A program made the position numbers and the translations under genes. 64,000 nt of DNA. Source: Aristolochia californica. Lineage: Eukaryota; Streptophyta; Magnoliopsida; Piperales; Aristolochiaceae. Where the stretch lies: positions 6,249,769 through 6,313,768 of the forward strand of contig JARWKL010000010.1 of the NCBI GenBank assembly GCA_029961685.1. Reading direction: 5' to 3'. The number at the start of each line of letters is the position of its first letter. Position 1 is the stretch's first letter. Of this stretch, positions 1 through 11,100 are shown in pieces. The notes under the pieces are model-generated. The model ran no database searches. It saw only the letters and a list, made by a program, of their open reading frames with translations, and was not told the origin of the DNA.

Positions 1-31
1 ACGACTCTGCAATGTTGGTAGCCAATATCAC
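1..31 (-). CDS. DEAH-box helicase exon fragment (cut by window edge)
   Basis: On the minus strand an AG acceptor at 33-32 is followed by a frame reading VILATNIAES. That matches motif V of DEAH-box RNA helicases (ATNIAE[TS]). The exon runs off the window at base 1. Unlike the copy at 8130, there is no frameshift in the visible part. The parent looks like a plant DEAH helicase with CCCH fingers (type of Arabidopsis C3H31), judged from the fuller copy at 7.4-8.1 kb. Whether this copy is functional cannot be decided here; the 5' exon at 2474-2590 carries an in-frame stop, which argues against it. Confidence 0.6.
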   Translation of the reverse strand, partial: MILATNIAES

Positions 32-2040
32 CTATATTTCCACATAAACTTTTATGAAACAAATGCAAAAAGAAAAACTTAAAAAAATTAAATGAATAAT
101 CCACAAGAAGAAAGTATTTATCATCAAAGACCAAATCAATGCCTACAAACCCTGATCCACTGCCATAAAATAAGCTCAGTTAACTCTAACTTTACCTTCA
201 CAAAAATCCTTAATAAAAATAAATTTATCTCTTTTACATATGTGCATATGAGCAATTCATGAACTCACATAAGCAACATGGGACCAAATAAATGAACCTA
301 CATCTGGGTCACACCACTTTTTCAGAGCGTACATTTCGCCGATTTCATTTTACTAGCGTATGCCCACATTAAACAATTCATAAAATCACATAATAGATAA
401 GGTATAGGATGGTTCGTGTATGCATACAACGTCAAGTTAAAGATAAGTAACCTAATTTAATTGCAAGCGTATATTGACAACTTTGGTGCTATCATAAGGA
501 TATGTAAGCACCAAGGATATACAGATAATTATGTGATATTTCAAGGATAAGTAGGCAATTAACTATTTTATACTTTCTCAACAAAACTATCCCAAATTAT
601 TCAACAAGTTTGCAAGTACCCGCAAACCTCACAAGGAAAGGGTGATCAATTTGTTCAACACTTGCATCCTTTAAGCAAAACTACAGTAACTTATTCAAAA
701 AAAAAAAAAAAACAATAAAAAGAGAAAGAGAAACCACACATCCATGAGCACTACATATTATGATAATCTGAGAACATTGGCAAAAGAGACTATATAATCC
801 ATAGACAATTGAATGTCAAGCATGAAGACATCATAAATGTAAAAAAAATAAAATGTCAAAGAGGAAAAAAATAAATTCAGCTTTCAATCTTAAATCAAAT
901 GGCTAAAATAGAAGAAAAATATGACCTATTTTCAAGGAAAAAAATGACCACACATCCTCTTTCTAACACTCATCAATATATATTCAAGAAAATACAAGGA
1001 CGGTCAAAACCTGGCTACACTGACTCTATTTAATCACCATTGACCAGTTCGTTTTTGCATCTAAAGTCTTCAAATAAGATGAAGTTTACCAAAAGACATA
1101 GTTGTCCCATAGTTTATGGCCAAAACACTCTTAATAGCTCAAGCATCTTAAACCATTGTTTTCAAAACTGAATAAATCAAGTTGGTTCCAATAGGTTTGT
1201 TCATTACCCTTCTCAAAAATCTGAAACCATATGAGAGGCCATAACCAGACAATACACCCACTTCCAACGGTATGACCAAAGAAACCCCAAGTTGGCTGGC
1301 CCCTCAATTGCCTAGATTGTTGTTTTAAACATATATCTGTTTGATACGGAAAATGTAGTAGTAAGCCTTTTTTACTTTTACTAATGGGAACATCTCCACG
1401 TTGGATCATATCTGGAAATTTTAACACATTTATGGTACAAGAACCAGGGTTTTGTATCTGCTCCTCCTCATGAAAGAGTACAAAGTTAAACTATTGCTTA
1501 CATAATTACATGGCCTTCCAGCATTTTCATATGTGACCTTCTCATGTATACTTTGACAGCAACATCATGAATAGCACTGTCCATTGCTCAGGCATGGTTT
1601 TTCTCCCAAACAGCCAGCTTCTAATTTCCGTATACGGATACCATCTATAGGATGGCGGTTTCCCTATTCCAGATACTTCATGTGCCCTTTAAGTCTATAG
1701 TGACAGGATTTCGTTTTCCCTGTTTATTGTGAAGCTTTTTATGGTGCAGTGGCCACAAAACATCACATATTTTACAGCATCCTAATGTTTAGTGCCCTCT
1801 CTGAGGCTGAAAAATTTGTCAAAACATATCATGCGCCATTGGAATGTGTGTTTGTTCTCATTTTAGCAAACTCAGTTTCATCTACTTAACCCAATCAAAA
1901 TGCCCAGTAAAGTATGAGATAGATAACCAATTCAACTCGATTGAAGAATTAGGATGGCAATTTCCAACATAGTTTCTTATCCCATTTACAGTAGCCCTGC
2001 AACCAGATTGATGACCTATTCATAACTTTTACAAGAAGAA

Positions 2041-2045
2041 GCAGG

Positions 2046-2079
<34 letters not shown>
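2041..2079. repeat. Poly-A tract in duplicated unit
   Basis: A run of about 28 A (T on the minus strand) is preceded by A-rich sequence. The matching tract in unit 2 (10142-10160) is shorter. It lies in what appears to be intron sequence of the helicase-derived unit. It accounts for Phe-rich ORFs in this part of both units. Confidence 0.85.
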
Positions 2080-2081
<2 letters not shown>

Positions 2082-2473
2082 ATGTAAGCGAAAAGCAAAA
2101 ACATATCTGTTTCATACAGAAATTGAAACAGAATCTCTGCAAATACTTTTCTCCATAAAGAACAAAGAATTAACCCTAGACAGTGATACGTGTGTATGTA
2201 AATCCTATAAGGGAAAAACAGGCAAAAATCAATGAATGCACTGAATTTGAAACAAGGAATAACAGCCAATAAGACAGAAATGATCCAACCAGCGCTTTAA
2301 TAAGAAAGTTTTTTATTGTGAAAAAATAAAAAGTGAAGTGACCGGGAAGACGACAATCAGTGACTGCGTTATTCAAGAAAGATGAAGACAATGTCTTCTT
2401 GAACTTCACGAACTGAAAAGAACGTCAAGAAATCCATAAGCTATATCAAACCAACTTACCCGTATCACCAAAG

Positions 2474-2590
2474 TCAAATCTTCTCGACGATCTTATCTTT
2501 GAGCAACATTATGGGCAAATGAGATGAAAGAGATGGCTTGAAAGGAGGAGGAGAAGAAGAGGAACAAGAAGAAGCGGAAAGCGTCATCAT
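2474..2590 (-). pseudogene. 5' exon-like ORF of DEAH/CCCH helicase, unit 1
   Basis: A 38-residue ORF starts with two Met codons, runs through a Ser/Pro-rich stretch and ends LLKDKIVEKI followed by TGA. From memory, plant C3H31-type helicases have a Ser-rich N-terminus followed by DKIVEKI and then the P-loop segment (VTLIVGETGCGKS). Here the frame breaks just after KI. A shifted frame then reads LTLVIR up to a GT donor near 2460. The same stop is present in unit 2, so the lesion probably predates the duplication. The identity is inferred; no intact P-loop was found downstream. Confidence 0.45.
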
Positions 2591-3654
2591 GCCTGAGGCA
2601 GAGGCTGCGTTGCAGAGAAAGCTGGGAGCGTGAGCAAAGCGCCATCATGCTTGACGTTTCGCCAAACCCTAAACGATAAACCCTATATCCCGCCTCCCGC
2701 AGTACGACGAGCGTCGAGGAGCAAAAAAAAAACAGAGGCCGGAAGCTGATAAACTTCTTAAACATAATAATTAGACAAATAACCAAATGTTTAACATATT
2801 TAAAAATATACCACCGGACAAGTGCACTTGTCTACCGGTTAAATAATTAGAATTTTTTTGATAGTTTTCAGAAAACTTTTTCGTGGGAACACGTTTCATT
2901 TACTTTAATTTCTTAAAAGAAAATATAAAATTTAAATATGAGTTATTAAAAAACACCTAGAAACCTGGAAAAGTTCCCAAAAATATCTATAAAATCATAA
3001 GCAAAAGACCCTTCAAATAATCAAATGAAGGATACTGAAGAAAATGCGAAGGAAACGGGAACTCGAGAGATAGACGTACACATTCCTTCGCATCTTCTTC
3101 AGTATCATTCGTTTAATTACTTGAGGGGACTTTTGTTTATGATTTGCTAGATGCTTTTGGGTAATTCCGTGGTTTCATGTGGCAGACGATTAAGAATTGG
3201 AATCTAGAGGTGTATTTTTTAGGCTTTACAGAAAAGGATAACAGAGAGAATTTTCATTTATGGTTTAATATTACTAAAATTTGAAACAACAATGAAAGTA
3301 TTCCTAGTCAAGGTGAAATTTAGAAAATGCTGCATCGAAATGGACGAAATGAGTCTTATCATCTCTCCAAGTGTATTATTATATTATGTTACATAGTTTT
3401 AAATTAAACAAAAACTTTTCTATGGTTGGTTGACTAGAGTAATCAAATTAAACGTGTTAATTAAATTAAATTGAATTATTTTTCTAATTAAATTATAAAA
3501 TTAAATTTCTTTGAATAATTATAAGGTAATAAAATGTCTATCGATAAATAAGATTTTTAAAATGAAATTGAGTTTTTAAATATTTTAAAGGTTGAAAATA
3601 TATTAAATCGATAATGAAAGGTATGAAATTGGTTAAAATATAATTTTTTTTAGG

Positions 3655-4477
3655 TTAATATATATTTTGTAATTTATTAAAATAATAGAAGGAAATAAAA
3701 TACATACCTACAAATAAGATTTTAAAAAACTCAAATAATTTTTTCAAATATTTTTAAACTTTTAAAATATATTTTTTAATATTTAACGATATATTTTTTA
3801 TTAGTTAATATATAAAATTTAAATTTATTAAAATAAATAGAAGGTAATCGAAAAATAAGATTGTTAAAAACTAAAATAAATTTTTAATAAAAATTAAATT
3901 TTAAAGTATCTTAAATCGATAATCATAGGAGTTAATCATATTTGAAGATGTTTTTTAATAATTAATATTAATATTTTAAATTTTATTTTAATAAATTAAG
4001 TTAATGCAATGTGTTCCAGCAAAAAAAATAAAAACTATAAAACAATTTATTAATTATTTTTTAAATTATAAAATGTCTTAAATCGATAATAAAAGGTGTT
4101 AAATAGGTAAGATTTTTAATTAATTAATATATTTATTTTACATTTTATTATTATAAATATTATGTAATAAAAATTGTAGTGATAAATTTTATTTCTAAAC
4201 TCTACAATAATTTTTTGAAATATTTTTCAAATATATAAAAAATAAATATATCAGTTTTGAAGACTTTTTAAAAATTTTCGAAATTATCCAAAAATAAATA
4301 AAATCAAGCTAAAACGTGGGCCCTTTTGCAAGCAAATTAATTATGGGGGCACTACCCCCTCCTATACCCTTTCTACTCCAAAATGCCTTAAAATAAACTA
4401 GAAGGCACAGTACCCCTTCAAAAATATATTTATTTTAAAACTTCAAATTTTCATTAAAAACGTATAACAATATATCT
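3655..4477. other. AT-rich stretch without recognisable genes
   Basis: Very AT-rich sequence with recurring phrases such as TTAAATCGATAAT every few hundred bases, suggesting a degenerate short repeat. No ORF, RNA gene or element boundary could be supported. It is absent from unit 2, whose homology jumps from the 3654 equivalent directly to gag sequence. Confidence 0.6.
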
Positions 4478-4499
4478 GTTGAAGATCGACGAAGATAAC

Positions 4500-5115
4500 A
4501 ACCTCAACTAATCAGGTTAGAAGGGTTGCATAATACATGTAATTAGAGAAGAACTAGAGTATTAAAGTATGCTTGTGTAGCAGTTGTGACAGATGTCGCA
4601 TACATGTAATTAGAAGAGAAGTAGAGTAATAAAGTATGCATGTGTTGCAGTTATGATAGGTGTAGCATACATGTAATTAGAAGAGAACTAAAGTATTAAA
4701 GTATGCATGTGTAGTAGTTATTGACAAAACAAGATCAAGGGACTGACGGAACAGTCCAAACATCCACAAGAGATAGCGTAGCTCTCTGGTTTCATGGCGA
4801 AACGAAACACACGAAGATCAATTCAAAATTGTTTCTGTTGGGGATTTCCCCCCTTTTATTAAGTATTTATCCTTTAGGTTTTCTTGTTACAAAATGACCC
4901 ATGGGCCCAAGACAATACCCCCTCATCCCATTAAGCCTAATCAAATAACCCTATATACAAATCCCAAATTATACAACAATTATGAATATAAATTATATTT
5001 AATATACATTTTTACATATCGTAACAGTTATGACAGGTGAAGCATACATGTAATTAGAGGAGAACAAGTGTCTTAAAAAATATGTATGTGTAGCAGTTGT
5101 GACTGGTGTAGCAAC
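4500..5115 (+). repeat. 67-bp tandem repeats interrupted by a solo LTR
   Basis: The phrase ACATGTAATTAGA recurs at 4535, 4602 and 4669, an exact 67-bp period. It recurs again at 5046 (ACATGTAATTAGAGG). Removing the 310 bases of inserted LTR plus one target duplication restores the 67-bp step. The array may lie inside an older LTR that starts TGTTGAAGATCG near 4478 and ends before a primer-binding-like site at 5265. That assignment is tentative. Confidence 0.85.
4722..5026 (-). mobile_element. Solo LTR with 5-bp target duplication
   Basis: A 305-bp insertion starts TG and ends CA. It is flanked on both sides by the direct repeat GTTAT (4717-4721 and 5027-5031), the expected target-site duplication for LTR retrotransposons. 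On the minus strand it begins TGTTACGATATG and ends TTGTTTTGTCA, and it contains an AATAAA-like signal. There is no internal domain, so it is best read as a solo LTR left by recombination between two LTRs. The family is unknown. The orientation is inferred from the polyadenylation-like signal. Confidence 0.8.
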
Positions 5116-5264
5116 GAGGTAGGTGGATATGAATAAAACGATACCTCTCATACACCTATAGACGGACCACAATCTAAATTTGAGTGAAAAATCTATTATT
5201 CTTTCCTTGCTTGTTTCATAATTTCTTCATTATAATATTCTTCTCTATTCTCCAAATCATGATA

Positions 5265-5276
5265 TGGTATCAAAAT
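5265..5276 (+). other. Primer-binding-site-like sequence
   Basis: TGGTATCAAAAT resembles the initiator-Met tRNA primer site used by copia elements (TGGTATCAGAGC). It sits a few bases after an AAATCA end that could close an LTR starting near 4478. Weak on its own. Confidence 0.4.
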
Positions 5277-6060
5277 TGTAATAGATAAGAAGAGTATCGA
5301 TTAAATAATTTATTTATTTTTCTCTCATATCTCCTTAGTTATTGAGAAATCAAGACAACAACTAGACTGATAGAAAATTTGACTACGTAGGTTGATTGTA
5401 CGAAGGCAAAGAGGAAATTTGTCTCTCTTATTTTGCCATGCATGCCTTCGTGGTTATTAAGGCCTAAATTTTGAAGTTTATTTGGCCCCTAATATATTAG
5501 ATTGTAACCTATCTTTATGCGGAACTTATGTTTGGGTGTTAGGCACAAATTTAGATAAGATCTTTCTCATAGTACATTATATCTATATTATTTTTGCTAT
5601 ATGTTTCTAGGATGTGTTGCTCTGTCACGAATGCTTAGAGATAGTTTAGATATATGTGTTAGAGAATTAAGAAATTAAAGCTTATTAATTTGTTTTTGGT
5701 TGTTTGACTGGAGGAGCTATTGAAACTTCTAATAAAGTTGTTTTTTGCACTAGTAAGTATGTGTTGAATTAGCGTTTTTAAAATTGGTTTTGATTATAAT
5801 TGTGGTTATTGGACTTTGCTTTTTTCAGATTTGAAGTTATTATTTTTTATGGTTTTATGACATTTGATACTAAGACCATTGAAATGGCAAAAGTAGCTAG
5901 TTTTGTTATGGAAGTGACTTCTAAAAACTGGGGGTCAAAATCATCTAGCCACCTAAATATCTTTGGAAAAGTAGATGACCTAAATAACCTTGAATGGATT
6001 ACTTCAACTCGAATCATTACTTTTGGAAAAAGAAAATAAAAATTTTTGTAGTTAGAAAAT

Positions 6061-6240
6061 GAACTTGACTTATTGAGTCCGTTGTTTGATAAGTGGGATC
6101 AAGAAAATACTCTTAAGTTATGGCTTGGATTACATAGGAATCAAACCGAATATAAGTTTTTAGCTAGTATGAATTCAAGATTTGAAGGCATGTACCCAAA
6201 TTATCCTCATGTAAAGCAACAAAAGAGGGCCTACACGTGA
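6061..6240 (+). pseudogene. Copia gag fragment
   Basis: With small frame breaks this reads FDKWDQENTLK, then FLASMNSRFEGMYPNYPH, a segment also present at 11800-11935 where it leads to a gag zinc knuckle. After 6222 the two copies diverge and this one runs into a polypurine-like GTGAGGGTGAG and an LTR-like start at 6248. It is a short remnant with no start codon and no protease. Confidence 0.6.
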
Positions 6241-6827
6241 GGGTGAGTGTTAAATAATAGTCCCACATGGATTACTGAATACAAATATTTTGACTTTATT
6301 AGTTAGAAAAGAGGTTTCCTAAATTTGTTAGTCATTTTGGAGGCTTAAAAGTAAGCTTGTTACTCAAGAATAGTAACTCGTCCATGATAATTTTTCCACA
6401 ATGTCACTTGGGCACCACAAAGAAAAACTTCCAGATGACGTTGTTTGGAATCCATGGTACAGGAAGAAAAAGGCAATGGCTGATTTTGGTTATGATGCGT
6501 ACAAGCACATGTTGTGTGTGGAAGCTGTAGATGTGGAGAAGTAGATCACCCTGAAACCTGGCAAGGAATGGAAAGGAAGGTTGAAACTCTCTGCTCCTCC
6601 GTCTAATTATTGTAGTGGACAACTGGATCCTCATCTTTAAGGTGGTCAAGTGACATGATGGAAAAATAGGGAGAAGAGTTTCTATTCATGAGTAACAATG
6701 TTACTTTTAAACTTCCAAAGTGATTAGCCAACTTAGGAAACCAATTTCCTAACTAATAAAATCATGATTTTTGTACTCACTAATCCATGTAAGACTATTC
6801 CTTAACACTCCCCCTCATGTGGAACCC
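6229..6827. repeat. Inverted repeat made of miniature-LTR sequence
   Basis: The left arm (about 6229-6418) and right arm (about 6638-6827) are imperfect reverse complements. The left arm carries TGTTAA at 6248, then AGTCCCACATGGATTA and TTAGTTAG. The reverse complement of the right arm starts TGTTAAGG at 6807 and carries the same phrases in order. Both continue inward through AAGTAA..TTGTTACTCA to ATGTCACTT. The outer part of the arms matches as well (GAGGGTGAG against GAGGGGGAG). The LTR-like core is homologous to the 118-bp units at 63061-63629. Between the arms lies a glucose-6-phosphate 1-epimerase exon fragment. A transcript through it could fold into a hairpin. Confidence 0.8.
6404..6640 (+). 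pseudogene. Glucose-6-phosphate 1-epimerase exon fragment
   Basis: The frame reads VVWNPWYRKKKAMADFG, KHMLCVEAV, then a stop, then ITLKPGKEWKGR and SNYCSGQLDP. This is the C-terminal part of the plant apospory-associated / glucose-6-phosphate 1-epimerase family (aldose epimerase fold, interconverting alpha and beta glucose 6-phosphate). One TAG replaces the residue after VEK, and no other exon is nearby, so this is a non-functional copied piece of about 70 codons. It sits exactly between the arms of the inverted repeat, which suggests capture by a mobile element. The family assignment rests on motifs recalled from that protein family. Confidence 0.75.
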
Positions 6828-7017
6828 TCTTTTGAACTATTCTCTTAACACAATTAATATTGAAAGAGTTAAAACTTGCATCTAAAGACCCTATGATACT
6901 TAAATGTGATAAACAAATAGCCATCTTTATTATAAATATATTTTTTTTTATGAAAAAACAACGCATATAACTACACTCTATGAGGGATGTAGTGCAAAGT
7001 GGCAAAGTGATTACCCC

Positions 7018-7350
7018 ATACATCAAGATTACAAAAGAGATCAGTAACATGTTTACAAAACCTCTTGGAAAGCAACACTTTAATAAGTTTTGTGCCAAAC
7101 TGGATTACTTAACATATATGTTCCATCTTGAAGGGGAGTGTTAAAAACCAAAAGTATTTTAAAAATTTCTAATGTGGGTAAGCCTGTAAATTGGTACACA
7201 AAAGGGTCTAGATTAGTATCTATATAGTGGTGAGGTTATTATGTAGATTTTGGGAATTTATTTTTCTTATTTAATGAAGAACTAGACAAATAAAACCTTT
7301 TGTTTCTCATGTCCTCTCTCTCTCTCTCTCTCACTCACTCTTAACACACA
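7018..7350 (+). mobile_element. Copia pol tail with polypurine tract and 3' LTR start
   Basis: The frame at about 7045-7110 reads NMFTKPLGKQHFNKFCAKLD, the usual copia C-terminus. The polypurine tract TTGAAGGGGAG and an LTR start TGTTAAAAACC at 7139 follow. The LTR includes a short TC microsatellite near 7315-7332; its right end is not certain. Everything upstream of the pol tail is missing or degraded. Confidence 0.65.
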
Positions 7351-7429
7351 TACACACAACACCAACAACTAAAATTTTGGGACCACAAACACAAAAACAA
7401 CAACAACAATAATAATAATAACAACACCA

Positions 7430-8130
7430 ATGATAATAAGATGTCCCAGTAACTTGAAATGAGAAGAAAAACTTGCATAACCCATTAATAGAGCTTTGCC
7501 TTGAAGAGAATGAGAAAACAGACATTGGCTACCCCGCTTGCATGATCCATTAACAAAGAATCTGCAAAGAATGTGTTTATCCATGACTTCAGAAACAGAG
7601 GCATCTGAGATCTTATTATAATAGTCTTTAGCAACATCTCCTATTTCACGTACTATCATTTGTTCATAGAATTAAGGGAACCAATATCACCAATGATATA
7701 ATATTGAAAGATATAATGAAAAGTCACAAATCCTTACAACATGTTGGCCCAATGATTACCGTAATATGGAAGGTCTTTCATGCTTAGTAAAACTATTGTA
7801 ATATGATCTAGTAACCAATCGATAGATCTAACCATCACAAGTTCTTCATGTTCGCCCTTTCCGCTGCTCGGTCTACAAACATCCATTAGAAAAGGATATC
7901 TGATGAGTATACTATATATGGAAAGACCTCAAAAATAAAATAAAAACACAAAATACAAGCAACTTTGCTACATCATACAATACCTGAGACTTTGACACCC
8001 AAACAAGTTCCGCAATCTCCTTTTTTTTGTCAAGATCCTAGATGACTCGTAAAGAGCAACAAGAATCAATGACAAAGGCAACTTCAAGTATAGTGATTGA
8101 CGACTATGCAATGTTGGTAGCCAATATCAC
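7430..8130 (-). pseudogene. DEAH-box / CCCH zinc-finger helicase pseudogene (C3H31-like)
   Basis: Three pieces can be read in order on the minus strand. First, 8130-7984: ATNIA, a 2-base loss, then SSITILEVAFVIDSCCSLRV, one stop and LVWVSKSQ before a GT donor. Second, from 7872: EQRKGRT, stop, RTCDG, stop, IYRLVTRSYYN, corresponding to helicase motif VI (QRRGRTGR). Third, 7659-7440: a CCCH finger CRFFVNGSCKRGSQCLFSH, followed after a frameshift by a second finger start CKFFFSFQVTG. This order (DEAH helicase core, then two CCCH fingers) matches plant C3H31-type proteins. The exons between motif VI and the fingers are missing. With three stops and two shifts it cannot encode the protein. Confidence 0.8.
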
Positions 8131-11100
8131 CTATATTTGCACATAAACTTTTATGAAACAAATGCAAAAAGAAAAGCTTAAAAAAATTAAATGAATAATC
8201 CACAAGAAGAAAATTTTTATCATCAAAGACCAAATCAATGCCTACATACCCTGATCCCTTGCCATAAAATAAGCTCAGTTAACTCTTAACTTTACCTTCA
8301 TAAAAATCCTTAATAAAAATAAATTTATCTCTTTTACATACGTGCATATGAGCAATTCATGAACTCACATAAGCAACATGGGACCTAATAAATGAACCTA
8401 CATCTGGGTCACACCACTTTTTCATAGCGTACATTACGCCGATTTCATTTTACTAGCGTACGCCCACATTAAACAATTCATAAAATCACATAATCTATAA
8501 GGTATAGGATGGTTCGTGTATGCATACAACGTCAAGTTAAAGATAAGTAACCTAATTTAATTGCAGGCGTATATTGACAATTTTGGTGCTATCATAAGGA
8601 TATGTAAGCACCAAGGATATAGAGATAATAATGTGATATTTCAAGGATACGTAAGCAATTAAATATTTTATACTTTCTCAACAAAATTATCCCAAATTAT
8701 TCAACAAGTTTGCAAGTACCCGCAAACCTCCAGTTATGTACAAGAAAGAGTGATCAATTTGCTCAACACTTGCATCCTTTAAGCAAAACTACTGTAACTT
8801 ATTCAGAAAAAATAAAAAATAAAAAGAGAAAGAGAAACCACACATCCATGAGCACTACATATTATGATAATCTGAGAACATTGACAAACGAGACTATATA
8901 ATCCATAGACAACTGAATGTCAAGCATGAAGACATCATAAATGTAAAAAAAAATAAAAAGACAAAGAGGAAAATAAATAAATTTAGCTTTCAATCTTAAA
9001 TCAAATGGCAAAAATAGAAGAAAAAACAGGAAAAAAAATGACCTCACATCCTCTTTCTAACACTCATCAATATATATTGAAGAAAATACAAGGATGGTCA
9101 AAACCTAGCTACACTGACTCTATTTAATCACCATTGACCAGTTCGTTTTTGCATCTAAAGTCTTCAAATAAGATGAAGTTAACCAAAAGACCTAGTTGTC
9201 CCATAGTTAACACTCAAAACACTCTTAATAGCTCAAGCAGCTTAAACCATTGTTTTCAAAACTGAATAAATCAAGTTGGTTCCAATAGGTTTGTTCATTC
9301 AAACAAGCATCTGCACCCTTCTCAAAAATCTGAAACCATATGAGAGGTCATAACCAGACAATACACCCACTTCCAACGGTATGACCAAAGAAATCCCAAG
9401 TTGGCCGGCCCTTCAATTGCCTAGATTGTTGTTTTAAACATATATCTGTTTGATACGGAAAATGTAGTAGTAAGCCTTTTTCACTTTTACTAATGGACAT
9501 CTCCACGTTGGATCATATCTGGAAATTTTAACACATTTATGGTACAAGAACCAGGGTTTTGTATCTCCTCTTCCTCATGAAAGAGTACAAAGTGAAACTA
9601 TTGATTACATAATTACATGGCCTTCCAGCATTTTCATATGTGACCTTCTCATATATACATTGACAGCAACATCATGAATAGCACTGTCCATTGCTCATGG
9701 CATGGTTTTTCTCCCAAACAGCAAGCTCCTAATTTCCATATACGGATACCATCTATAGGACGGCGGTTTCCCTATTCCTAATACTTCATGTGCCCTTTAA
9801 GTCTATAGTGACAGGATTTCGTTTTCCCTGTTTATTGTGAAGCTTTTTATGGTGCAGTGGCCACAAAACATCACATATTTTACAACATCCTAATGTTTAG
9901 TGCCCTCTCAGAGGCAGAAAAATTTGTCAGCCATTGGAATGTGTGTTTGTCCTCAATTTAGCAAACTCAGTTTCATCTACTTAACCCAACCAAAATGCCC
10001 AGTAAAGTATGCGATAACCAATTCAACTCGATTGAAGAATAAGGATGGCAATTTCCAACATAGTTCCTTATACCATTTACAGTAGCCCTGCAACCAGATC
10101 GATGACCTATTCTTAACTTTCACAAGAATAAGCAGGAAATTTAAAAAAAAAAAAAAAAAAAACAAAGAAATGTAAGCGAAAAGCAAAAACATATCTGTTT
10201 CATACAGAAATTGAAACAGAATCTCTGCAAATACTTTTCTCCATAAAGAACAAAGAATTAACTCTAGACAGTGATACGTGTGTATGTAAATCCTATAAGG
10301 GAAAAACAGGCAAAAATCAATGAATGCACTGAATTTGAAACAAGGAATAACAGCCAATAAGATAGAAATGATCCAACCAGCGCTTTAATAAGAAAGTTTT
10401 TTATTGTGAAAAAATAAAAAGTGAAGTGACTGGGAAGATGACAATCAGTGACTGCGTTATTCAAGAAAGATGAAGACAATGTCTTCTTGAAACTTCACCA
10501 ACTGAAAAGAACGCCAAGAAATCGATAAGCTATATCAAACCAACTTACCCGTATCACCAAAGTCAAATCTTCTCGACGATCTTATCTTTGAGCAACATTA
10601 TGGGTAAATGAGATGAAAGAGATGGCTTGAAAGAAGGAGGAGAAGAAGAGGAACAAGAAGAAGCGGAAAGCGTCATCAAGCCTGAGGCAGAGGCTTCGTT
10701 TCAGAGAAAGCTGGGAGCGTGAGGTTGCTTGCAGAGAAAGCTGGGAGCGTGAGGAAAGCGCCATCATGCTTGACGATTCGCCAAACCCTAAATGATAAAC
10801 CCTATATCCCGCCTTCCGCAGTACGACGAACGTGGTGCACAAAAAAAAAAAAAACAGAGGCCAGAAGCTGATAAACTTCTTAAACAAGAATAATTAGACA
10901 AATAACCAAATGTTTAATATATTTACAAAAATACCACCGGACAGCTGCACTTGTCTACCGGCTAAATAATTAAAAACAATTTGATAGTTTTCAGAAAACT
11001 TTTTTGTGGGAACACATTTCATTAACTTTAATTTTTTTAAAAATATATAAAATTTTAATATTAGTTATTAAAAAACACCTCGAAACCTCGAAAAGTTCCC

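Larger units (their letters stand above)
1..3654. repeat. Tandem duplication, unit 1 (left edge cut by window)
   Basis: This stretch is repeated at 8100-11799, with base 1 matching 8100. Most of the length matches almost base for base, with small indels and different poly-A lengths (28 A near 2050 against about 18 near 10145). Similarity stops at about 3654, just after a T-rich run; unit 2 there runs into copia gag sequence. The unit contains a 5' exon-like ORF and at its left edge an exon of a DEAH/CCCH helicase, both on the minus strand. The rest looks like intron. The true left end is outside the window. Confidence 0.93.

Noticed and set aside
7331..7525. Separate small Cys-rich gene on the minus strand
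   Set aside because: The Cys/Tyr run comes from an ACA/ATA microsatellite; the start of the frame is the shifted second CCCH finger of the helicase pseudogene.
9977..10479. Overlapping ORFs of 71-126 codons on the minus strand, also present at 1949-2409
   Set aside because: They are built on a poly-T run and intron-like sequence, differ in frame between the two duplicated copies, and show no domain.
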